From Streptomyces tsukubensis (GTDB lineage Bacteria; Actinomycetota; Actinomycetes; Streptomycetales; Streptomycetaceae): a stretch of DNA of 64,000 bases. The notes below the pieces were generated by a model, which had not been told where the DNA came from, made no database searches, and saw nothing but the letters and a program-made list of their open reading frames with translations. The stretch spans positions 2,750,501-2,814,500 of the forward strand of contig NZ_CP020700.1 of the NCBI RefSeq assembly GCF_003932715.1, read 5' to 3'. This document shows, in pieces, positions 15,291 to 24,499 of the stretch; position 1 is the first letter of the stretch; each line of letters starts with the position of its first letter. A program made the translations under genes and the position numbers.

Positions 15291-17624
15291 TTACGTGTGG
15301 GCCACCGCCGCCTGCGGGCGGATCGGGAGGCGGTTGACCGGGCGGCCCGTCGCCGCGCGGACCGCCGCCGCCACCGCCGCCGGGGACGTGACCACCGGCA
15401 CCGCGCTCACGGGCTTCGCGCCGAAGGAGGCGACGACGTCCCGCTCCTCCACCAGCTTCACGATCCGGATGTCCGGCGCGTCGAGCGCCGTCGGCAGCGG
15501 ATAGCCGGTCAGATCGGGGCGGCGGACGACGCCGCGGTTGGTGCGGAGGTTCTCCGTCAGGGCCGTACCGACCCCGAGGGTGACGCCCGCTTCGATCCGG
15601 ACCGCGAGCTGCGCCGGGTTGAGGATCCGGCCGACGTCCTGGGCGACCGCCATCTCCACCACCCGGACCGCGCCCAGCTCGATGTCGACGTCGACGACCG
15701 CGCGCACCGCGCAGAACGCCAGACCGACGAAGGCATCGCCCTGACCGGCCTCGTCGAGCGGTTCGGTCGGATGCGGGCGGCACTGCGCGGTCGCCCACAG
15801 CTCCTTGCCCTCCAGGGCCTCCGCGACGGTGACCGAGAGCACCCCGTCGTACGAGGTGATCTTGCCGTCGGCGATCTGGAGCAGCTCCGTGGACATGCCG
15901 AACTGGTGCGCCAGTGGCTGGAGGAGCTGCGTACGGACCATCTTCGCGGCGCGCTCGACCGCACCGCCCGAAACCCAGGTGTGGCGTCCGTGGCAGGAGG
16001 CGCCCGCCGGGGGCTGGTCGGTGTCGACGGAGGCGATGTGGACCTCGTCGACGCCGAGGGTCTCCTGGACGATCTGGCGGGCGAGCGTACTGAATCCGGA
16101 TCCGGTCTCGACGGCCGCGCAGATGACCGTGGCCGTGCCGTCCTGGACCTTGACCGTGGCCGTGGACACCTCGTCGGTGCCCTCCGCGCCCAGCATATGG
16201 ACCATGCCGAGGGCATAGCCGACGCCCCGGCGGACGGCGGCGGGCTCGCCCGCGCCCTCGGGTCCGCCGGGCAGCAGCCAGTCGTCCTCGGGCGAGTCCT
16301 TCGGCAGCGCGGGGAGGGGATGGTCGCGTACGGCTTCCAGCAGTTCGGCGACGGGCGCCGGGCAGGTGACCGTCTGGCCGGTGGGCAGGATGTCGCCGGT
16401 GGCCAGGACGTTGCGGAGCCGGATGTCGGTGGGGTCCATGCCGAGCTTGTTCGCCAGCTTGTCCATCTGCGCCTCGTAGGCGGCGCAGACCTGCATGGCG
16501 CCCTCGCCGCGGACATGGCCCGACGGGGGGTTGTTGGTGCGGACGGCCCAGCCCTCGATGAAGGCGTGCGGGACGACGTAGGGGCCGCAGGCGAAGGCGA
16601 CGGCCGCGGCCAGCGACTCCGACGAGGAGTCGGCGTAGGCGCCCGCGTCCAGCAGGAGCTGGGCCTCCACCTTCACCAGCCGGCCCTCGGCGTCGGCGTG
16701 GTGGCGGTAGCGGAGCAGGGTGGGGTGGCGGTGGGCGTGCCCGAGGAAGGACTCCTCGCGGGTGGCGGTCAGCTTCACCGGGCAGCCGGTGCGCAGCGCC
16801 AGCAGGCCCAGCGGAAGCTGGAAGCCGGGGTCCTCGCGGTCGCCGGTGGCGCCGGGCACCCCGGTGACGACGATCTTCACCCGGTCCGGTTCGAGGCCGA
16901 AGCAGGAGGCGGCCAGATCCCGGTCGGTGTGCGGGTCGGTGGAGGCGACGTACAGCTCGACGCCGCCGTCGGGGCGGGGGACGGCGAGTCCGGCCTCGGC
17001 CCCGATCGGCGCGGGGTCCTGGCGGCCGATGCGGTAGAGGCCCTCGACGACGACCTCGCCGGTGACATCGGGGTCGCCGTAGCGGAGCGGGATGTGCCGG
17101 ATCAGATTGCCGTCGGGGTGGAGCGGCTGTGCCTCGAAGGCGAGTTCGGGGTCGGTGACGGGCTCCAGGAGCTCGTACTCGACGGCGATGGCGGCGGCGG
17201 CCAGCCGGGCGGTGTCCGGGTGGTCGGCGGCGACGGCGGCGATCGCCTCGCCGTGGTGGCGGACCAGTTCGGCGGCGAAGACCGGGCGGTCGGCGATCCG
17301 GCGGCCGTAGGCGCTGTCACCCGGGATATCGCGGTGGGTGATGACGGCCCGGACGCCCTTCATCCGCTCCGCGGCCGAGGTGTCGACGGAGGTGATGCGG
17401 GCGTGCGGATGCGGCGAGCGCAGGATCGCGGCCCACAGCAGGCCTTCGGCCCAGAGGTCGGAGGCGTACGGGAAGGTGCCCCCGGTCTTGGCGCGGGCGT
17501 CGGCCGGGGGCAGCGAGGTGCCGAGGCCGTGGGGCGGCGGCCCGGGGACCGGTTCGGAGCCGGGTCCGGAGACCGCTGCCGTCCGGAGCGTCGCGGTGGT
17601 GGTCGCCGTGGCGTCGGTGGTCAC
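15291..17624 (-). CDS. Molybdenum hydroxylase large subunit (xanthine dehydrogenase family)
   Basis: 777 residues from a GTG overlapping the previous stop (GTGA). The start of the catalytic fold is GTSLPPADARAKTGGTFPYASD, and ILRSPHPHARI, GEGAMQVCAAYEAQMD and AAVETGSGFSTLARQI are all hallmarks of the CoxL/XdhB molybdopterin-binding subunit. Where most members have G-E-P-P near the C-terminus, with the catalytic Glu, this protein reads SFGAKPVSAVP, so that Glu seems absent. The natural substrate (purine or aldehyde) cannot be assigned. It is the last gene of a three-gene operon with the iron-sulfur and FAD subunits and acts in the cytoplasm. Confidence 0.85.
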   Translation of the reverse strand: MTTDATATTTATLRTAAVSGPGSEPVPGPPPHGLGTSLPPADARAKTGGTFPYASDLWAEGLLWAAILRSPHPHARITSVDTSAAERMKGVRAVITHRDIPGDSAYGRRIADRPVFAAELVRHHGEAIAAVAADHPDTARLAAAAIAVEYELLEPVTDPELAFEAQPLHPDGNLIRHIPLRYGDPDVTGEVVVEGLYRIGRQDPAPIGAEAGLAVPRPDGGVELYVASTDPHTDRDLAASCFGLEPDRVKIVVTGVPGATGDREDPGFQLPLGLLALRTGCPVKLTATREESFLGHAHRHPTLLRYRHHADAEGRLVKVEAQLLLDAGAYADSSSESLAAAVAFACGPYVVPHAFIEGWAVRTNNPPSGHVRGEGAMQVCAAYEAQMDKLANKLGMDPTDIRLRNVLATGDILPTGQTVTCPAPVAELLEAVRDHPLPALPKDSPEDDWLLPGGPEGAGEPAAVRRGVGYALGMVHMLGAEGTDEVSTATVKVQDGTATVICAAVETGSGFSTLARQIVQETLGVDEVHIASVDTDQPPAGASCHGRHTWVSGGAVERAAKMVRTQLLQPLAHQFGMSTELLQIADGKITSYDGVLSVTVAEALEGKELWATAQCRPHPTEPLDEAGQGDAFVGLAFCAVRAVVDVDIELGAVRVVEMAVAQDVGRILNPAQLAVRIEAGVTLGVGTALTENLRTNRGVVRRPDLTGYPLPTALDAPDIRIVKLVEERDVVASFGAKPVSAVPVVTSPAAVAAAVRAATGRPVNRLPIRPQAAVAHT

Positions 17625-19351
17625 GCCATGCCTCCGTCATGGGGGTGGGGCTGCACACTACCCGCGCCGGGCGGCGCCTGGTGCGGAATGCGGGCTTCCG
17701 GGCCGGGGGCCTCCGCCGGGGATCCGGCGCCCTCCTCCGCCGCCGCGGCGCTCGCCTCGCGCTCGGCGACGACCTGGTGCACGGCGTCCAGCACCCCGCG
17801 GTAGCCGGAGCAGCGGCAGAGGTTGCCGCAGAGCGCCTGACGGGTCTCCAGGTCGGTGGGGCGGTGGTTGCCCTCCAGCAGATCGTGGACGGTCATCGCC
17901 ATGCCGGGGATGCAGAAGCCGCACTGGACGGCCCGCTGCTCGGCCAGGGCCCGCTGGACGTCGGAGGGTTCGCCGTCGGCGGCCAGTCCCTCGACCGTAC
18001 GGACCTCGGTTCCGGCGGCGGTCGCGGCGGGCACCAGGCAGGAGGCCACGAGCCGGCCGTCGACCTGGACGTTGCAGGCTCCGCACTCGCCCTGGGAGCA
18101 GCCGTCCTTGGCACCCGCGAGGCCGAGGCGCTCGCGGAGCACGTACAGCAGGGACTCGCCGATCCAGGCGTCGGTGACGGGCCGGTCGGTGCCGTTGACA
18201 CGCAGGACGTACGAGGTGGGCGGGTGCTCCTCGAAGTCGGCGACGACCGGTTCGAGTGAGGTTTCGGGTTCGGGTTCGGGCGCGGGCGCCGCGGACTCGG
18301 GTTCCGGCTCCGGTTCCGGTTCGAGTTCCGGGTGGGGGTCGGCCGTGGCCTCCGGCTCGGCTTCCGGCTCCGGTTCGGGCTCGGTCTCGGCGGCGGGGGC
18401 TTCGGCTTCCGGCTCGGGTGCGGGCTCCGGCTCGGGGGCCTCGGCGGCCGGTGGATGGGCCGGGTGTCCGGCCGGCTGCTCGACGGCGGGCGCGGCAGTC
18501 TGCGGTACGGCGGGCTGCCCGGCGGGGTCCGCAGTCTCCACCGGCGGGGCGTAACCGGCCGGACCGCCGTGCTCGACCGCTTCCGGTGCCTCCGGGTGCG
18601 TGACCGTCCCGGCGTGCAGGTGCGGCTCCGGCGCCCACGGCGCGGACGCGCCGCCCGGCAGGGTCGCGGGCGCCCCCGAGGCCCAGGACGCCTCCGTGGC
18701 GCCCGGGAGGGTGTCCTGGGGGGCCGCGGGCACGTCGTGGGCCTCCGGGGCAGGCGCGTGCCACTGCTGCCCCTGGAGCATGGCGGTGGTGTACTCGCCG
18801 GTCTCCTCGGGGAGATCGCCGCGGGCGACCGGGATGGTCCACTGCCCGGTGACATCGGTCGCGGGCCCGGCGCCCTGCTGGTCCGTGACGTCCGGGAAGA
18901 CCCACTGGCCGGTGGCGTGCGGATCGTGCGGGCGGTGCGGCGCGTCCGCGTAGGGCGCGGCGGGCTCGGGCCAGCCGCCGTGCGGCTGCCCCGGGGCGTG
19001 CCCGTGGCCGTGGTCCTCGGGCAGCCGGGCCTCCGGCGGCACCTGGGGATCGGCGACGGGCGTCAGCGGCAGAATCATCGGCGGTACGTAGCCGTGGCCC
19101 GGCGCCTCCAGCGGCGCGGCGTGCAGCGCTTCCTCCGGGGGCAGTTGGACGAACGCGGTGGCCTCGTGGTCGAACGCGCCCTGGGGCATGGGCTGCCAGC
19201 CGCCGTGCCCCGGCTGCTGCGGGTACTGCGGATGGCGCCCTTGATGCTGATGCCCGTGCTGGTGCTCCCCTGGGTGCTCACCGCCCTGCACACGGTGGTC
19301 GTCAGCCGGATTGCCGTCGGTGCCGTTGATGTTGTCGTTGGAGCCGTTCAC
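17621..19351 (-). CDS. [2Fe-2S] subunit of molybdenum hydroxylase with long disordered N-terminus
   Basis: The start is the GTG at 19351 overlapping the FAD-subunit stop, giving 576 residues. The last ~190 residues are a normal two-cluster iron-sulfur subunit: CSQGECGACNVQVDG with a later C (plant-type cluster), then QCGFCIPGM and CGNLCRCSGY (second cluster). The first ~380 residues are extraordinary: His/Gln-rich near the start, then Pro/Ala-rich, then a tract of repeated EPEPE/EAE units. Ordinary members are about 160-210 residues. The extension is predicted disordered and acidic. GTGA overlaps on both sides show tight translational coupling in the operon. Confidence 0.85.
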   Translation of the reverse strand: MNGSNDNINGTDGNPADDHRVQGGEHPGEHQHGHQHQGRHPQYPQQPGHGGWQPMPQGAFDHEATAFVQLPPEEALHAAPLEAPGHGYVPPMILPLTPVADPQVPPEARLPEDHGHGHAPGQPHGGWPEPAAPYADAPHRPHDPHATGQWVFPDVTDQQGAGPATDVTGQWTIPVARGDLPEETGEYTTAMLQGQQWHAPAPEAHDVPAAPQDTLPGATEASWASGAPATLPGGASAPWAPEPHLHAGTVTHPEAPEAVEHGGPAGYAPPVETADPAGQPAVPQTAAPAVEQPAGHPAHPPAAEAPEPEPAPEPEAEAPAAETEPEPEPEAEPEATADPHPELEPEPEPEPESAAPAPEPEPETSLEPVVADFEEHPPTSYVLRVNGTDRPVTDAWIGESLLYVLRERLGLAGAKDGCSQGECGACNVQVDGRLVASCLVPAATAAGTEVRTVEGLAADGEPSDVQRALAEQRAVQCGFCIPGMAMTVHDLLEGNHRPTDLETRQALCGNLCRCSGYRGVLDAVHQVVAEREASAAAAEEGAGSPAEAPGPEARIPHQAPPGAGSVQPHPHDGGMA

Positions 19352-20247
19352 GACAGCGCCCTCCCCAGTGCACGCCGGGCCAGCGCGGCGACCGTGCGCC
19401 GCAGATGCAGTACCGCGGGCGACAGCACCTGCTGTTCCTCGCCCGCGGCGGCCGGTTCCGGATCCGGGATGCAGGCGGCGGCGACGTACTCGCCGAAGGC
19501 CGCCAGCGCCTCGGCCGCGAGCCCGCGCTCGCCGTCCCAGTCGATCAGCGACGCGATCCAGCGCTCGGCCTCCAGCGGGCGCAGCGGCATCGGCGCGATG
19601 GCGCCGACGGCGCAGCGCACCCCGCGCCGCTGCGGGTCGAGGACGACCGCGACCGAGGCGGTCGCCCGGCCGGGACCGGTGCGTCCGGTGGCCTTCAGGA
19701 AGACCTGGGGCGCATGGAGCAGCGGGACCCGGACGAAGCCGATGAGTTCGGCGGGTCCGAGCAGATCGCGGCCCGTCAGCAGATGGGCGACGGGGATCTC
19801 CCGGCGGATGCCGCCGGGGCCCGCGATGATCAGCTCGGCCTCCAGGGCGGCGAGCACGGGCAGGGTGTCCCCGGTGGGCGCTGCGGAGGCGATATTGCCG
19901 CCGAGCGTGCCCGCGTTGCGGATCTGCGGCGGTCCGGCCGCGCGCGCGGACGCGGCGAGCGCGGGGATCAGCGCGGCGAAGTCGGGCCGCCCCATGCGCG
20001 CGTGGGTGAGTCCGGCGCCGAGGAGGGCGTGTCCGCCGTCCTGGTAGCGCCAGCTCCGGAGCTCGCTGATCCGGCCGAGGCCGACGAGCCCCGCGGGCCG
20101 CAACTGCCCCCGGTTGACCGCGGCCATGAGGTCGGTGCCGCCCGCGACCGGTACGGCCGCAGGCATGGCCGCCAGCGCAGCCACGGCTTCGTCGAGCGAA
20201 CCCGGCAGCGTCACCGACTGCGATGTCCGCGGTGCGTGCGTGGTCAC
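19348..20247 (-). CDS. FAD-binding subunit of molybdenum hydroxylase
   Basis: 299 residues from a GTG at 20247. The FAD signature VAGGTDLMAAVNRGQL appears near residues 35-50 and AGTLGGNIASAAPTGD near residues 110-125, both diagnostic of the medium subunit of xanthine dehydrogenase/CO dehydrogenase-type enzymes, which passes electrons from the iron-sulfur subunit to NAD or another acceptor. It is the first gene of the operon, in the order FAD, 2Fe-2S, Mo. About 400 bases upstream separate it from the hexosaminidase stop. Confidence 0.88.
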   Translation of the reverse strand: MTTHAPRTSQSVTLPGSLDEAVAALAAMPAAVPVAGGTDLMAAVNRGQLRPAGLVGLGRISELRSWRYQDGGHALLGAGLTHARMGRPDFAALIPALAASARAAGPPQIRNAGTLGGNIASAAPTGDTLPVLAALEAELIIAGPGGIRREIPVAHLLTGRDLLGPAELIGFVRVPLLHAPQVFLKATGRTGPGRATASVAVVLDPQRRGVRCAVGAIAPMPLRPLEAERWIASLIDWDGERGLAAEALAAFGEYVAAACIPDPEPAAAGEEQQVLSPAVLHLRRTVAALARRALGRALS

Positions 20248-20651
20248 CTAGCTGCCCCTTCCCGGTGTACCGGCGTCCCGCCTGTGTTGCCGTACCGTAC
20301 GTGCTCACAGCCCGGACGTGGCAACTCTGGCACATCTTCCGGACCGACCGGCGGGAGGGTCCACGAAGGACCCGTCCACGACAGATGCCACCTTTACTAC
20401 CCCGATGCACCCCTTTCACCCGCGCCATCCGGCATCCCCCGCAGAGCCCGAAATGGCATGGCACGCCCGGGAGTACCCGAAACACTCGGTCCCGGTGGAG
20501 AACTCCCGCTTCCGCCCACCGCGGCGGGCACTCCCCGGCGGGGGAGGCGGAGCGGCCGGACCGTCGGGGCATGCCGAAGGGGCCGGACACCGGGACACAG
20601 CCCGGCACCCGGCCCCGTCGCACACCGGGATGCGGCCCCGGCAGCGACGTG
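20248..20651. other. Intergenic region upstream of the molybdenum hydroxylase operon
   Basis: 404 bases between the FAD-subunit start and the hexosaminidase stop. The operon promoter must lie near 20250-20400, where a less GC-rich patch (cttttctactacc-like composition around 20390-20410) is visible, but no consensus elements are clear. Frames open on the plus strand here lack ribosome sites and family character. I see no gene. Confidence 0.4.
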
Positions 20652-22352
20652 TCACACGTTCGGCGGGGCCCCTTCGATCGGGCGGCCCTTGATGCCCGGG
20701 CGCTTCTGCCAGGGCAGCGGACCGGCGGGGCGCCGGTAGTCGACGCCGAGCGCCTCAAGACGCGGATAGTGCGCGCCCATCCGGCCCTCGAATCCGGCCC
20801 AGTCCCGGTCCGCCGGGGCGCCCAGCGGCGACCAGGCGACCTCGGCGAAGGCCGCGAGCCGCGGGAAGACCTGGTAGTCGATGCGGGAACGGTCCTGCAT
20901 GACCTCGGTCCAGACGTTCGCCTGGGTGCCCAGGACCCGGGCCGCCGCCTCCGGTTCCAGGCTCGGCGGAACGGGTTCGAAGCGGTAGACGTCCTCCAGG
21001 GTGCGGACGAAGCCGATCGGCATCGGCTCGTCCGGCCCGCCGTGCTGGCGGTGGTCCAGATAGACCTGCTGCTCGGGGCACATCACCACGTCATGGCCCG
21101 CCCGCGCGGCCTCGATACCGCCGCCGTAGCCGCGCCAGGAGGAGACCGCGGCGCCCGGTGCGAGCCCGCCCTCCAGGATCTCGTCCCAGCCGATGAGCCG
21201 GCGGCCGCGCTCGGCCAGCCAGGTGTCGAAGTGGCGGATGAACCACGACTGGAGGCCGTCCTCGTCGCCGACGCCCAGCTCCGCGATCCGGGCCTGTGCC
21301 GCCGGGGACGCCTTCCACTGGTCCTTGGGGCATTCGTCGCCGCCCATGTGGACGAAGGGCGAGACCTCGGCCGGGAAGAGGTCCAGGACCTCCTCCAGCA
21401 CGCCCTCGTAGAACCGCAGGACGTTCTCCGTGGGGGCCAGCACGTTCGGGCTGACGCCCCAGTCGCCCCACGGCTCCAGCTTCGCGGTGTCGACGACATC
21501 CGTGTTGCCGAGCTCCGGATAGGCGGCGATCGCGGCCTGGGAGTGCCCGGGGAGGTCGATCTCGGGCACGACCCGGATATGCCGCTCGGCGGCGTACGCG
21601 ACGATCTCCCGGATGTCGTCCTGGGTGTAGTAACCGCCGTACGGCTTCTCGTCCCACAGCTCCGAGGCGCGGTGGCCCCACTTCGTCCGCGGCCGCCAGG
21701 CGCCGACCTCGGTGAGCCGGGGGTGGCGCTTGATCTCGATGCGCCAGCCCTGGTCGTCGGTGAGGTGGAAGTGGAAGACGTTCAGCTTGTGCGCGGCGAT
21801 CAGGTCGAGCATCCGCAGGACGTCGCTCTTGGCGGTGAAGTGCCGGGACACGTCCAGCATCAGCCCGCGCCAGCCGAACCGCGGCTCGTCCTCGACGGTC
21901 TGCGCGGGGATCGCGGGGATCGCCGATCCGGCGCCGGGCGCGGCCCGGAAGGCGCCGGGGCCGAGGAGCTGGCGCAGGGTCTGGGCGCCCCAGAACACTC
22001 CGGCGCCGCTGCCGCCGCGGATCTCCACCCCCGTACCGGCGGTGACGGTCAGGCGGTACGCCTCGGGCGCCAGCTCCGCGTCGACGACGAGCGTCACCGT
22101 GTTGGGCGCCCCGGCCGGGCCGGGCGGCAGCGGCAGTCCGAGGGCGCCGCCGACGGTGCCCCGCAGCCAGCGCTCCGTGGTCTCCGTGCCCGGGCCCGCG
22201 GCGAGCGCGGTGGCGCTGTCGGGGGTGAACGCCCCGCCGTCCGGCACCGCGGTGACGGACACCGGGGCGGGGATCAGCCCGGCGGCCCCCACGGGGCCCG
22301 CCGAGCCTGCCGTACGCTCCCCGGCTCCCGCCGTCGCTGCTGTGTCGCTCAT
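20652..22352 (-). CDS. Beta-N-acetylhexosaminidase (GH20), probably cytoplasmic
   Basis: 566 residues. The GH20 catalytic domain begins near RGLMLDVSRHF; LNVFHFHLTDDQGWRIEI and the Asp-Glu pair in HMGGDECPKDQW (near residue 336) are the substrate-assisted catalytic site, and WDEILEGGL and the NVWTEVM tail complete the barrel. It removes terminal GlcNAc/GalNAc from chitooligosaccharides or glycoconjugates. No signal peptide is evident, so it probably works on imported sugars, like DasD. It is the last gene of the operon with the sugar ABC transporter upstream, 103 bases after the second permease. The intergenic bases hold about four imperfect copies of CGTCTCAGGT. Confidence 0.9.
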   Translation of the reverse strand: MSDTAATAGAGERTAGSAGPVGAAGLIPAPVSVTAVPDGGAFTPDSATALAAGPGTETTERWLRGTVGGALGLPLPPGPAGAPNTVTLVVDAELAPEAYRLTVTAGTGVEIRGGSGAGVFWGAQTLRQLLGPGAFRAAPGAGSAIPAIPAQTVEDEPRFGWRGLMLDVSRHFTAKSDVLRMLDLIAAHKLNVFHFHLTDDQGWRIEIKRHPRLTEVGAWRPRTKWGHRASELWDEKPYGGYYTQDDIREIVAYAAERHIRVVPEIDLPGHSQAAIAAYPELGNTDVVDTAKLEPWGDWGVSPNVLAPTENVLRFYEGVLEEVLDLFPAEVSPFVHMGGDECPKDQWKASPAAQARIAELGVGDEDGLQSWFIRHFDTWLAERGRRLIGWDEILEGGLAPGAAVSSWRGYGGGIEAARAGHDVVMCPEQQVYLDHRQHGGPDEPMPIGFVRTLEDVYRFEPVPPSLEPEAAARVLGTQANVWTEVMQDRSRIDYQVFPRLAAFAEVAWSPLGAPADRDWAGFEGRMGAHYPRLEALGVDYRRPAGPLPWQKRPGIKGRPIEGAPPNV

Positions 22353-22455
22353 ACCGTCTTCAGCCTTCCTCTCGGGTCGTCTCAGTTCGTCTCAGGTCGT
22401 CTCGGGCCGTCCGGCGGCGCCGGGTCCTCCCGTACCGCCGGTCCTCCGGTACCGC

Positions 22456-23469
22456 TCAGTCCTTGACCGCGCCGCCCAGTCCGGAGACCAGCCGCCGCTG
22501 TACGAGTACGAAGAAGATCAGCACCGGGATCGTCATCACGGTCGACCCGGCCATGATTCCGCCCCAGTCGTTCTCGTCCGGTTTGAAGAAGACGAGCAGC
22601 GCCATCGGCAGCGTCGACTGGGAAGTGTCGCTGATGATGAACGACTTCGCGAAGAGGAAGTCGTTCCAGGTGGAGATGAACGAGAACACGCTGGTGGCCA
22701 CGAGACCGGGGAACACCAGCGGGAACAGGATCTGCCACAGGAAGCGGGTACGGCTGGCGCCGTCGATGTAGGCGGCTTCCTCCAGCGCCTCGGGGACCGC
22801 CTTGACGAATCCCCGGAGCATCCAGATCGCGAACGGCAGGGAGAACGCGATATGCGGCAGGATCAGCGACCAGAGGGTGTTGAGCTGCCCCAGATCGCGC
22901 ATCAGGAAGAACATCGGAATGGTCAGCGCTTCGATCGGGACCATCTGCGCGACCAGGAACATGATGAGCAGCGTCGTACGGAACTTGAAGCGGAAGCGGG
23001 TGACCGCCGTCGCCGCCAGGAACGCGATCAGCGCGGACGCCAGGACGACCGCTCCGGCCACCATCAGGCTGTTGAGGAAATACCGCCCGAATTCCTGCTG
23101 CTCGAAGACCCGGCGGAAAGAGTCCAGGGACGGATTGAATGTCCAGGGCTTGGCGTCGGTGGATTGGATCTCGCCCGCCGGCTTGAACGCCGACAGCACC
23201 ATCCAGTAGAGCGGAAAGGCCACCACGACCGCGATGAGAACGGCCGAGATCTCGGCGGCGAGCCGCCAGGGGCGGCGGATCAGCGGCCCCCTGCGGCGGG
23301 CCGCAAAGCCGCCTGCCGCCTTCCCTGCTGCTTTCCCGGCTGCTTTCCCGGCAGCTGTCCCGGCTGCTTTCCCGGTCGGGTTCCCGGCCGGCTCTTCGGA
23401 CACCGTTGCGGAGACCGCGCCGGGGGAATCGTCCGGCTCGTTCGCGGGAGCGTTCACGGTGCTGCTCAC
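22456..23469 (-). CDS. Sugar ABC transporter permease (MalG-type)
   Basis: A GTG at 23469 overlaps the preceding permease stop (GTGA), giving 337 residues. After a cytoplasmic N-terminus with an AAGK repeat (GKAAGKAAGKAAG) six transmembrane helices follow. The EAA loop that docks the ATPase reads EALEEAAYIDGASRTRFLWQ. The family is the carbohydrate uptake CUT1 inner-membrane permease, partner of the upstream MalF-type permease and lipoprotein. As usual in Streptomyces no ATPase is encoded nearby; the shared MsiK ATPase would serve (established for other CUT1 systems). Confidence 0.9.
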   Translation of the reverse strand: MSSTVNAPANEPDDSPGAVSATVSEEPAGNPTGKAAGTAAGKAAGKAAGKAAGGFAARRRGPLIRRPWRLAAEISAVLIAVVVAFPLYWMVLSAFKPAGEIQSTDAKPWTFNPSLDSFRRVFEQQEFGRYFLNSLMVAGAVVLASALIAFLAATAVTRFRFKFRTTLLIMFLVAQMVPIEALTIPMFFLMRDLGQLNTLWSLILPHIAFSLPFAIWMLRGFVKAVPEALEEAAYIDGASRTRFLWQILFPLVFPGLVATSVFSFISTWNDFLFAKSFIISDTSQSTLPMALLVFFKPDENDWGGIMAGSTVMTIPVLIFFVLVQRRLVSGLGGAVKD

Positions 23470-24461
23470 AGTTCTTCTCCCTGGCGTCGCATGAGCCGCA
23501 GATAGACGAGCGTGACGGCCAGCAGAATCAGCAGCATCACCACGCCGATGGCCGAGCCCAGGCTGTACTGCGAGGAGGCGAAGGCCTTCTGGTACGCGTA
23601 CACATTGAGGACGAGATTCTGTCCGGCGATTCCGCCGCCGGAGGTCATCACATAGATCTGGGTGAAGACCTTGAAGTCCCAGATGATCGACTGGATGGTG
23701 ACGACCACCAGAATGGGCCGGAGCATCGGCGCGATGATCGAACGCCAGATCCGCCACTGGGAGGCGCCGTCCAGCGAAGCCGCCTCCAGCACCTCCGAGG
23801 GGATCGCCTTGATGCCCGCGTACACGGTCACCATGACGAACGGGAACGAGCACCAGACGACCTCGAACAGGACGAGGGCGAACGCGCTGTACCGGTCGTA
23901 CGTCCACGAGTGGTCGCCGAGCCCCAGCAGCCGGTTCACCGGGCCGTAGTCCGGGTCGAAGAGGAAGACCCAGACCGTGGAGCCGGTGATCGCGGGGGTC
24001 GCCCAGGCGCCCAGCGCGGCCATCATCAGCAGCAGCCGGGGCAGCGCCCGGATCCTGGTGAGCAGGACGGCCAGGGCGCAGCCGACGGCCAGGGTGGCGA
24101 TCACACAGGCGGCGGCGAAGACCACCGTCGCCAGCAGGACGTCCCAGAACTGCGGGTCGGAGAAGAGCTCCTGGTAGTTGCCCAGCCCCTTGAAGGTGGT
24201 GGGTTCACCGCCGCTGACCTGGGCCTGGGTGTATTCGAGGAAGGAAATCAGGCCGAGCTGGTAGATCGGGTAGACCAGCAGTCCGGCGAGGACGACGAGC
24301 GCGGGCGCAAGATACAGCCAAGGCGTCCACCCGCTGCCGCGCCGCCCCGCGCCGCCCCGCCGCTTACCGCCCCGGCCGGGCCGGCGCCCGTCGGGGGCGC
24401 CGGCCGCAGCCGGGGCGGCGGTCTTCACCGCGCCCGGCTCCGCTGTCGCTTCGTGCGTCAT
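23466..24461 (-). CDS. Sugar ABC transporter permease (MalF-type)
   Basis: 331 residues. The first 45 are charged and Gly/Arg-rich, then six transmembrane helices begin at WLYLAPALVVLAGLLVYPIY. The EAA loop reads EVLEAASLDGASQWRIWRSI near the C-terminal third. It is the first permease of the operon and is 38 bases downstream of the lipoprotein. Sequence and order match NgcF/DasB-type sugar importers. The gene is translationally coupled to the second permease. Confidence 0.9.
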   Translation of the reverse strand: MTHEATAEPGAVKTAAPAAAGAPDGRRPGRGGKRRGGAGRRGSGWTPWLYLAPALVVLAGLLVYPIYQLGLISFLEYTQAQVSGGEPTTFKGLGNYQELFSDPQFWDVLLATVVFAAACVIATLAVGCALAVLLTRIRALPRLLLMMAALGAWATPAITGSTVWVFLFDPDYGPVNRLLGLGDHSWTYDRYSAFALVLFEVVWCSFPFVMVTVYAGIKAIPSEVLEAASLDGASQWRIWRSIIAPMLRPILVVVTIQSIIWDFKVFTQIYVMTSGGGIAGQNLVLNVYAYQKAFASSQYSLGSAIGVVMLLILLAVTLVYLRLMRRQGEEL

Positions 24462-24499
24462 ATCGGTGTGCTCTCCGGTTCCGTCGGGGTCCGGTCCGG

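Noticed and set aside
15231..17804. 857-codon plus-strand frame opposite the molybdenum subunit
   Set aside because: Antisense shadow; the minus strand carries all the hydroxylase motifs.
17621..20758. Extending the iron-sulfur subunit frame to 20758 (1045 residues)
   Set aside because: The upstream part is antisense-like to nothing conserved and would overlap the FAD subunit; the GTGA coupling at 19348-19351 gives the natural start.
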